64,000 nt of DNA, from the NCBI GenBank assembly GCA_002633025.1, contig NMRB01000508.1:278889-342888 (forward strand). Direction: 5' to 3'. The notes beneath the pieces are model-generated. The model was not told the DNA's origin and ran no database searches. It worked only from the letters and a program-made list of their open reading frames with translations. Origin of the DNA: Notospermus geniculatus. Its lineage: Eukaryota > Nemertea > Pilidiophora > Heteronemertea > Lineidae. Made by a program: the position numbers and the translations under genes. Positions 46,586-57,300 of the stretch are shown here, in pieces. Numbering within the stretch: position 1 is the stretch's first letter; the number at the start of each line of letters is the position of its first letter.

Positions 46586-47955
46586 CATGCCATTATATCG
46601 AAGGGCAAGACTGATACAATGTCGAAACTTCAGCTGACAAAAATGGCCACCATCCTTTTCATCACTTGAGAAGTTCAACGCGTGTCATGGCGTGACTAAC
46701 CCTTCATCAAGTAAGGTACCATGCTTCAACTCATTCTTTTATGGTGGCAACAGTTTCAATGCTAACTGGTGACTTAGATAATTCAAATAGATAGATTTGA
46801 ACAGTCTTTTCGAGCATGCATTGACACGAGATCATGATCAACCTCGGCACCATGAATTAGCACTGTGGTATACATTGTACATTGATCACACCTGTAAACC
46901 TATAAACGAGGTTGCCTAAAGGTCAAAGGTTACACCGGCCGCCATGAAATAGAAAACCTAATACACACGGTGGCACATTAAAGCAAGCTAAGCAGCCTGG
47001 ATCATACAAAGAGTCCACCACCCATGATAAACATGCTTAACATCCACTGAACAATTACATCACAGTTTTTTGTTCACAAGTTGACGAACACAAATCTCCT
47101 AACTTTTTAATGTGACACGCGTTCATAACGTAACGTAACCTGATTCATTTTGATCAAAACCTGTGCCAAAAAAATCAAAGACAGAATTTGATATGCCTCA
47201 AAACATCACAAAAACAAAGGAACCTTTCTCTTGAGGACACCCATCACTACGGAACACACAGTGGAATCTCTCCTTTAAAGACACCTTCAGGACCAACAAA
47301 CACCATCCCTGAAGCCAGCAGCACTGTGCACCAGGAGATATCACAAGCCAACTGGCTGCCAGCGAGCAAAATCCGCTGTTGACGCCAAGTGAGTGCTGGA
47401 CAGCGATGCGTGGAATCCTCTCGCCAACGATGTTCACCCATTGTCAAACAATACCAAAGTCGACATTGCCTAGTCTGCGGTGGCTGGTGAGAAGATCGTG
47501 GTGAGTAGATTACTTGTGATACCGCCTGAGAATTATATTTTGTGTCATCAGTGTGAAGACAGTTTCTCAGGAGGGGTGTCCACTGAAGAGAGGTTCCATA
47601 ATAAAAAGAACAAGAACTCCCTCCATAGCAAGGACTGGCGATGAGAAAGATCAAAGGTGATTTGTATTCTGTGGAGAATTATCTTATAATCTGTTACGAA
47701 TGTGGAGAAACGGCATAAAAGCTGATCCCATCTTGAACATCCTCACTTGGATAGTGCCAGCAATAGCCCTTTCCAACAAAGATGGTGGCTCCCAGTTCTC
47801 CCACATGACGTCATGGCCATTCATTGTCCAAACATGATATAACACTACCAAACACATCCTAAACTTTTGTATCTGTGGCCCGCTTGACCAGCTTAGCGTG
47901 CCGGCGGCCATTGAATGGTATTAAGCTTCTGATGTCATATGGTGAGACCGCCATC

Positions 47956-47961
47956 TTTATT
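47956..47961 (-). terminator. Candidate polyadenylation signal of RABL6
   Basis: AATAAA on the minus strand lies about 130 bases past the RABL6 stop codon, in the right place for a short 3' UTR. It is the nearest match downstream of the stop. Confidence 0.5.
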
Positions 47962-48091
47962 GGAAATGTCTATAGAAAGTCCTGCTTTCCAGAAGCATGA
48001 AGACAGAGACTACCACAAGATTCAGATTCAAAAGTCTCTCAAAACATGCCAGCCCATCCACCACCAAACCCAGACCTTTACCATTCAAACT

Positions 48092-48325
48092 TCATAACGA
48101 CTCATACCCGGCACCCCCGGATTTCCCGGTATCTGGGCCGAGGAACGCTTCAAGGGCGTCCAACTCCTGTCGTCCTTCATCCTTTTTCTTCTTCTTTTTC
48201 TTCTTCTTCTCTGTCGTATCTGGGTCACCCTGATCGTGATCGCGGGATTTCTTCTTCCGCTCTGTCCCGTTCTCCTCAACACGATCCTTCTTCTTCTTTT
48301 TCTTCTTGGCGGGTTTTTCTTCAAC
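48092..48325 (-). CDS. RABL6: RABL6 last exon, Lys-rich tail and stop
   Basis: Starting at TCTTCAG, it encodes VEEKPAKKKKKKKDRVEE, a second Lys run, then ELDALEAFLGPDTGKSGGAG and a terminal YESL, with stop TGA at 48092-48094. Vertebrate RABL6 ends similarly (a basic tail, then D-E-L-E-A-F-L-G and a Tyr-containing end). The pyrimidine-rich plus strand here is just the shadow of lysine codons. Confidence 0.93.
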   Translation of the reverse strand, partial: VEEKPAKKKKKKKDRVEENGTERKKKSRDHDQGDPDTTEKKKKKKKKKDEGRQELDALEAFLGPDTGKSGGAGYESL

Positions 48326-51300
48326 CTGAAGAGAAAAACAATCTTATGATCAAGAAAAAACATTCTTTCATTGTATTGTATTAGATCCTTCCTCAGGTCT
48401 GAAGCCATAGCATTAATGGCCCTGGTAAGTATGGAAGAGGCCATCTCAAGCTACTCATGTTCCTCACTTGGATGGGGTCTTTTACTTGCCGTTGCAAAGA
48501 CAAGTAAAAGACCCCATTGAAGTGAGGAATATGCGTTGCTTGAGATGGCCTATTCCATACAGCCCATGACCTGCTGCTTGTTAAGCGTTCTTGACAACCT
48601 GAACCACTAGGCTATCAAAGCTCTCATTATCGACCATGAGCAGTCAATGGATTGGAAAGCAAAGGCAAACACCACAACACATAAACCCTTGAACTTTTAA
48701 TCCACGCGGAGAAGACCCAAGACAAATCAAACCCTTAAAGTTTAACCCCTGTAGACAGGACCGCACAACGCACCCCTTCCTTTTCCTTCTCTCTCCTGGT
48801 TTTTTTCTTCTTCTTGGAGGAGTTAACGCTATCTGTGTCTGTATCCTGAATGCTGCTGGCAGCAAAGTCGCTGTTCGTTGACGGTGTGACCGCTGGACTC
48901 GGCGATGAGAATGACATTCCTTTTTCTAAGATGCTAAGATCTTCAAACTGTAACGATAGACCCGGGTACTCCACCTCGGGGGATGTGGCGGGGCTGCCTT
49001 CTTTGTTCTACAAAGAGGATATAAAGTTTGGTAAGTTGGTCAAAATGTGGGGGTAGACGGCCAATGACATGCAACTCGGGTAGTGAGGACTACCCTTTGA
49101 ATATTATGCACCAAAATTGTGTGGTATCAGGCACAAAAACATGACATACCTTTTCATTGTTCATGACCCCATTCACCGTCGTCGCCACGGTAGCTGTTGC
49201 CTTGACACCCTCATCTTCCTCACTAGTAATATCCTCATCCTTAAGCACCGCAATATGATTAGCATTATCAACCTCGTCCCTATCACTATCGCTATCCTCT
49301 GCACGATTGGCGTTACCTGCCTGATTAGTCCGTTTCGTATCCGAGGATTTACTCTTATCATTCGTCACAATTTTTGAATCTGACCTTTTTGAACTTGAAT
49401 CAAGATGGCTACCAGAATCTCTCCGTGACTCTTTTTTCTCACTATACATTGAGCGTTGTTCACTTTTTACATCAAACCCACCGACACCTGAATTTGAACT
49501 TTTATTTGATATTCCAAACTTTCCCGAAATATTTTTGGCATCGTCTGAACTCAAGTCCTCGTCTTGTTTTATCACAGGAGTTTTATTATCTTCATCACTG
49601 GAGAGTTCCACATCATTTATATTTACGCTAAGAACGGGTTTGGTGGATATGGCGACCTCGTCGTCCGAATCAAGGTCTTCCTGGAATCCTGCCACCATCG
49701 GGTTGTGACCATCATCATCGCTGAAAGAGACGTACAACATATATCAACACCGTGAGTAGGAGTCATAGTGGTGTAGTGCTGGCATCACTGACTAGCACAC
49801 AGGAGCTGCCTGGTTTGAATCCCATTACTGCAGTAGAAGTGACTTTGGGTATTTGTACTGTGTTTGTATTAGATTTTTCCATCAGGGCCGAAGCCAAGCA
49901 TTATTGGCCCTGGTAAGTACGGAGGAGGCCATCTCAAGCTACTCATGTTCCTCACTTGGATGGGGTCTTTTACTTGTCCTTGCAAAGGCACAAGGTACAA
50001 GGCAGAGGTGAAGAGCCAGGGATATTAATCCCAAATGTGACCCGCCAGAGCAAAATGAGTCACAGAAGACGACCCAACATGTCCAAGGTGACACCAACGG
50101 TTTGTTGATTTCAGGATTGTCTGCCCATTGTGAAATTTGACTTTGTCGATTTCTGTAATTGTTGTCTGGTGTCAACTTTGGTCTTCTTCTGTGCGACTTC
50201 CGACTCATTTTGTTGTGCCGGGTCACATATGGCCCGGGCTGGATTTGAACCCAGGACCTGCCGCTTGCTAAGCGGGCTCCATGGTAGGTGTCACAGTGGT
50301 GTAGTGTCAGCATCTCTGACTAGCATACAGGAACTGCCTGGTTTGAATCCCATCACTGGTGGTACAGTTGTATTAGGGTCGGTTACACAAATGCATCTTG
50401 GCCTCCGGGCACTCTGGTTTCCACCCGCTGACTTACAAACTCACCTGTCGCTGTCCAAATTATGAGCTGGACTCGACTTTGCTCCACGGACTTCTTTGAA
50501 ATTTGTGTCATCTAAGAATTTACTATCGAGCCCACCATCAGGTACAAAATCTTCCACGCTTTTTACAGATGGCATCCCTGTTGAATGAGTTGGAATCACT
50601 GAAATAGAAAAGTCAATGAAAGTAAGGAAGGTTTCAGGACATCAATGTTGAAATCAACAACCAAGGAGTGTCAATTTCAGCCTGAAATCTCCTGGTCAAA
50701 CTGCTGAAAGTCGTTGAGAATCCAGTTTGTATTCGACATCCTCCCATAGCAGGGCTTTGGTCTCGCTCGTCTTCCTACACTCACACACAAAGAGTGAGTG
50801 GATGAAGCAGAGTGAGGTAAAAATCCTACCGTGGGAGGATTCAAATGCATGACCGTAACAGGATTGGAAAACAAGACCCATCCAATAGACGATTCTCGAA
50901 TTTGCAGATCTGCGCACTTCCACTGAAATTGCAACCACCGAGGTTATGGTTCCGTTACGGCGGAAGTGCGCAGATCTTTGTTGTTTCTGTCAATTTGAGA
51001 ATTGTTTACAGTCAGCCGTGCTAATTGCCAAAAGATGGCAGCAAAGTTCTAGCAGACCAATACAATAGAAAATTCTCAGTCAACCATGAATGGGTCCGCA
51101 AGACATTGAATTGGTCAACTGACTGACAGCTCCCTTAACAGTACAGTATTAGACACACAGCACTTGGTGCAAAGAGCAACCAGCAAAACTATTCCGTGTG
51201 GCAGCGCAGCGAGCATAAGACCTCATTTTCGCCCTGTTGCATAGTGATAGTGTTAAGGACATCGTGACATGACATCATTGCTTTGTTTTGCCGCGTCTTA

Positions 51301-54300
51301 TGCTCGCAGTGCCACCTGTTGGTTGAATGAGACAACAGTCCGAGAGTCAAAAGAGATTCTGCAAGCGCAAACACCAAGAATCACAAACGCAGTCAAGAGC
51401 ATGCCCAGGTTTACAACCACAGAATAATGGCCCGTTTCCATTAGAGCGGATTCCACCGTGGTTTGCGGCGAGTGGAACGTTTTTCACAGGCATTGGGATA
51501 ATCAACACGCCATGTATTGTTAAACCATCAAAGGATTACTGTGAAACCTCCAAAACCCTGTGAAAACCGCTCCGCTCACTGAAAACCACGCGGAATCCGC
51601 TGTAGTGGAAACGAGCCTTAAGTGGAGGAGGCAGAAACGCAAGCCCAAACACAGCCAACATTTCATGCGTGTGAAGGAGGGACACCACCTTGTAAAGTGA
51701 GAGCAGACAGGCTTAAAGACATCTCAGTCTACAAACTGAGCAAAACTCTAAAAGGAGCACAATTTCTTCATGATTTCTTCATAAAATGTTCAAAACGATC
51801 TCCCCATCTTTCTGAATGAGGGCGAGATTTATCTCTCCACCTGCCTACATCACTGGGAGATCACAATAGAGAACAAAATTATTCCTGTAATATTGAAAAT
51901 TATCACTACCTATCCAAAAATTATTCATTCTAATCTACAAATCTTCAACATAACTTGACAATCTGTTCAAAATCACCAAAGTACACCACTGGTGGAGGAA
52001 AATGACCATGCACAAATTTCATACATTCCTGATGTGCAAGTCTCAAACTCTAAAACTTCTCAAAATAAACTTAACTTCAGAACATAGATAGGCAGAGTTG
52101 GAAATAACAGCAGATAAAATCATTCCCAGGCAGTTTAATAACTGTTAAGGAACAAAAAATGCCAATCCCTGTGCAGAGACAGATGGTGAGCGATTTTCAA
52201 AGTGGGACCTCTTGAATAGCACACCACTCCAGGGGTGTTATGCCGTGCTACAACTACCAGGAGCAACGGGGTGCTACAGTGTCTCCAACCTTTGGTCAGA
52301 CCCCTTTTTAGGACCACCATTTCACCATCTGTCTCTCAAGATACTTAAAAGGGTCCCACTCGCTGAGCCGAAACATTCAAACCCTCTTTCAGGACACAAT
52401 GAAGAGGACGCACAACTTTTTATCCCGACAGGTCGGCACTGTGAGAAATGTCACTGGCGTCATTTTAGGTGCTGACGTTGCGTCATGAGAAAATGATCCT
52501 GTACGTTTTTTTACAAGAGTAATGAGACAAAACATTTGCTTTTATCGCTATCCTGTTTCTTCATTTTACGGAAAAAAGCAATGAAATTGGAGAAATTTTC
52601 CTTCACTTCGTGATGATGCACGTTTTACCGTCAGGTCATGACTGTTAGAGGGCAGAATTGTGGTATCACAGCAACACAGCTGAGTGGGACCCAAAAATTC
52701 AATGCTACAACTAGGCAACAATAACATTTGATACAATGTATCACCTATAGGAACTGGCTGAGGGGGTGGTGAGGTCGAGTCACAATGCTCGAACGGTAGC
52801 AGTACAATGCCTGAAAATGTAGAGTATGAGTTAGGATCATCCGTGACAAGTGTCAACCTCCCCTCAGAACCAAATCCATCTAACTTTATCTCCAGAGAAA
52901 TCACTCCCACGAAAACGACTACTCTTCATTCCATTTCTACTTGGCGCGTGGTTTACGGCCGATATCTCCGCAACTGCTGGGTCAAATGTGACATATCATA
53001 CACCAATCGACTTGTCCTTCTTGTCGGTACTTTCTGCTATCTTCATTTTCTGCGCAAGGCCGCCATAACTGATCCCTTTCACAAAACCAACTTCATTGCA
53101 CCACGATGTTCAGTGCAGTTTACATATGCGCGATGCATTGCGTCATTTCACAATGGCCGCCTTTCAGCCATAAACACGAATTGTGGTGAAAGAACTTCTC
53201 TCTATGTCACATTTTCAGGGAAAATGATAGTTTTTGCCTGTAGCGGTAAAAAAGACAAATTGATTGATGTACAGAAGTCAAATTTGACCCAGCCGTTGCA
53301 GAGATACTGGCGATAAACCACGGGCCAACTGAATGTGGGATGAAGAGCAAAAAGAAGGGATCAAAGAGATACATGCAGCTGGGGGAAGAGAAAAGGACTG
53401 AGAGTGGATCCTTCTGATGCCAACTTGCTGTTTACCGCCGTCAGAGAAGAAAACTGTCTGTAAAGCTTGATTCATACTTCAGACGATGATCGTCTGGAAC
53501 TGACACACGATCAAATTTAGATGCCGACATCGTCATAAGTGACCCGCTCTGGCAAAAGCAGATGTATGTCGCTCAGAAGGTGAGTGTCAAAGAACTAAGA
53601 TGACACCAGGTGAGAATGGAAGAAATAGATTGCTTCAGGTTTCATAATAGACACAATATTGAAAGTGACAAACATTTGGTCTCAACCTGCCAAGCTAAGA
53701 GCGGCATGCGTCTGCTTTTGCCAGAGCAGGTCACATTTTGATTCATGCCACTGTGACAGAATTCTTGCAAGACCATTCAGTGCCCCACGATTGGATGCCG
53801 ACAAAAATTTGATCGCGCATCGGACGCAGACGCTGGCGTCTGAATTATGAATCTAGCTTCACTCTGCACCAATATAAAACTTGGACAAGAAGCCACAGTA
53901 GGACTTGGGTATCTCTTCAAAATACATCCACCATAGCGCCACCTACATCAAGACAAAGAACTTATTCTGTTTCTCAATCCAACACGTACCATTCAATTCA
54001 GGCTCGGCTTCTTTATGTTGTTCTTGAGTTTTCTTTCCAAAAATCCGCGAAATGAATCCGACGGATTTGTGTCCGTCTGTCTGAGGTGTAGTGGCAGGTG
54101 TTGTGGTCAGGGACGCTGGGACACTGGCAGGAGTTGTTTGAGTGCTGGGTGACGAGAGCTGAGTCGATGACGACATTGGATTCGTAAGATCCAGGCCGGC
54201 TATGGGCTTTGGTGGAGGAGCTGAAAAAACGCAGTCAATTGGTGTTGCAGATAGGAGACTTCACCACTTTCTGATCAGGCCACACTTTTTTTATTCTTTG

Positions 54301-57300
54301 GTTTACGGGCCCGCCGACGTGGCAAAATGCCATTCCGAAAAAAAATAAAATTGGTAAAATCAGTTTCTTTTATTGCCTCCGAACTTCAAATGAAGTCTTC
54401 TAAGAAAAAAACAAATAAATGGAGTTGTTTTTATTTCCGCCGACCTTGATTTCAGTTGTCACGACTGCTAAAATAAATAAAACCAACTGACGTACGCCTA
54501 TTTCCTGGCAGCGAGGACGGAAAGAAGCAGAAAAGAGGCATTTGTCAAGAATTTTTTGGTTTTTTATTTCCTCCGAGTTGTCTTACTTGTCATTCAAAAG
54601 GTGAAAATGAAAAAAACTGAACTGAACCAAATTTTTTTAAAATTTTTATTCCGTCCTCCGCACCTGGGTTCAAAATCTTTGTGCCCGTAAACCAAAGAAT
54701 ATAATAACCGTGGCCTCAACTATAAAATACATTGAGAATCTGGGATCAGCAATGACACTCAACCAACCCTGAGCAAAAAGATCAGTTCATTTTACCTGCT
54801 CTGACTGTTGTTTGTACGTTAGTGTTCGGCAACGGGCCGTTCTGTTTTGGGTTTGCCGCGGCGGCCTCCAGCGCTGCCTGGGCTGATTCAATCTCTTTAA
54901 CTTTAGCGTCTTGTATTGCTTTCTCGGAGAGCTTCTCCTGCTGCTGGCGCCGCCTGGTGTTCAGGTTATCTGAGAAGCTGAAACGAGCAAAACAAAACCG
55001 TGATTTTCGCTGGAGGCAGATAAAATGGTCCAACATGGAGTCTTTTACTGGCCCTTCCAAAGAAACAAGGAACTGTACAAAGCAAGCACCACGGCTTACT
55101 GTCCCGTGCGATGGACGTGTACAGCCCGGAATAAAATCCCATATGGCTCGGGCTAGATTCGAACCCAGGACCTGCCACTTGCTGAGTGGATGTAATAACC
55201 ACTAGGCTGTCAGGGTTAGATATCCCTTGAGTTAATCACCACGTCCCCCCCCTTACATTTCATAATTCTGCTCCTCGGACTCCTCATGGATATCCAACTC
55301 TTCCATCGTGCACTCAATATCCCTCGAGTTAATCTCCAACTGTTTTAGTAATGTTTCTCGCTGAAAAGAGAAAACAGCTCTAACAAGTTGAATCTCACGT
55401 ACTTTAACCAGATGGGCAACAGACAACTTAACTTACATTTCACTTATGTTGCCATTGGTTACATGTAATTCACACCATGATATTCTGACCCAATATGGAT
55501 ATTAAAATATCTTGGTTCCTGGTTCATAGATATAGACTGTAGCGCTCCTAGAACGTCATGAAATTTGACATCGCAGAGAAGAAGTGCACGCCACAACGTC
55601 ATCCATAATGACGTGGAGGCCATGGTTTACGTCTGTGACATCAAATTTGTGACGTTCTGGGACCGCTACATGCAGTAACGTCTCCCATTTCTTAGTCCAT
55701 TCAGTTGATTGGGAATCATGTCAGATTAAACACTGGTCCCAATTCAATGGACATGAAGGTTGATTTTATTGAGAAAACAGAAAATTATTGTCTATGTCTC
55801 ACCTGAAGTGTTAAAAATGGCAGGTTGAAGAATTTATGGATGTATTTCAGGCCAAAACCATTCCGCATGGAAGCCTCAGCGTATCGGATCGCTGGATACT
55901 GACCCGATCTGAAAGAAAATTCCTCTTTTTTTACAATGTTCAATTGAGGGTTGAGTGAGCTGAATTCAGAGCTGTTACAAACTCTACAGACACATCTCAA
56001 GAAGAGGCCATCACTATCACTGCCAGCCAAGAACTGAACTCACTTCATTGCTTCCTCCACAAAATAGCGCACTTTCTCCTCAGACACGGTGCGATGGTGG
56101 CCCATATCTCGGTGGTTAGCCAGGATCAGTATGGGGATGTTTAGAGGAACCTTGGGAATCTCTCGTTCCAGGTAATCATATGTCCTGAAACATACAAGCA
56201 GACGTTCATTTGACTGAGCAGATGACATCTGTTTTGAATATGAGCAGACGACATCTGTTTTGAATAGAGGCTCTTCCCTGATGTCACAACGGTCACGTGA
56301 CTGCAAAGAATCGGCCATATTGCAGGCCTTGTCTTTTAAGGCGTGCTAAAAAGTGCATGCGCCTCGCAAACAATACAATTTCTATTGTTTGCAAGGCGCA
56401 TGCACTTTTTATCGCGCCTTAAAAGACAAGGCCTGATATTGGATGTCAAATGGCTGGCGATGACGTTAAAACTGTCACGTCATGACATTTTGACGTCATG
56501 ATCTGTGTGTTGACGCTGTATTCATGCTGTGATGCCACTTCACATTTTGACGGCCAATATAGTGGCATTGTGTCATCATGGAAATGTGAAGAACCTCTAT
56601 TCATCGTATCCATGACGTAACTCCGACAGTGTCCGCCATTGCTGACGTCGCAAGGGTGGTGGGCAAATGACGCAAGGGTGGTGGGCAAATTTCATTGCTT
56701 TGCTGAAGAAGCTGGTGGGCAAAAAGACGCAACGTCACAACGTCACCTTGGTCACGTAGGCCTGGGCCTACGTCATGGATACGATGAATACAAGCAGTCG
56801 ACTCAACAGGATAATTTCCAGGAGGCCTCAGCAGACAATCATTGGAGGAACAGGTCAGAGAATGTCACCTGGGGAGAGGTTAAGTACGGAACTGATCTGC
56901 AACCAATTCATGTACCTGACCATCGAGATAATTTTCAAATTAGGTCTTCTTCCTTCCGGTTTCTCCGCTGACATCTGCGACACACAGTCCAGTTGTCATG
57001 GTAACCAGTCTCATTTCCTCAAGCTTATGAGAAGGAATTTAAAGATTTGGATGTAATCCACAGGATGTGAGAGGAAATCACTGTGAATTAGGGTGTCACA
57101 GGTGAATATGGGGGGGCTCATCAGTCTCGCCACAAAGTTACAACCATTTGTGACCTTACACTCGGCCCCAGTGTGTATCCGACGTCCCGGTCTCCTACAC
57201 ACTGGCACATTTGGGGCTCAAAAGCCGGTAACACCACTAGATGGCACTCCACTGGGCTCCAGCCAATCACCACGCTTTCTCACTCATAATTCCCGCGGAA

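Larger units (their letters stand above)
43231..48091. other. Intergenic between the convergent genes
   Basis: Apart from the repeats listed separately, this holds a word block (ACAAACATTTGGTCTCAACC) also found at 53670 and, diverged, at 27085 and 35045. An inverted pair GGAATGGTTGTCC/GGACAACCATTCC lies at 43605-43755, and a repeat at 47370-47510 has an interrupted relative at 59490-59830. No recognised gene. Confidence 0.6.

Noticed and set aside
48046-48384. Plus-strand Ser/Pro-rich frame 48046-48384 and Phe-rich frame 48997-48233 region
   Set aside because: They are antisense shadows of the RABL6 lysine-rich last exon.
49117-49755. Plus-strand frames over the acidic RABL6 exon
   Set aside because: They are shadows of the 571-base minus-strand exon, which has clear family motifs and splice sites.
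52807-53316. 169-residue plus-strand frame
   Set aside because: Most of it lies within the TIR element at 52941-53329 and it runs opposite to the RABL6 intron; no domain.
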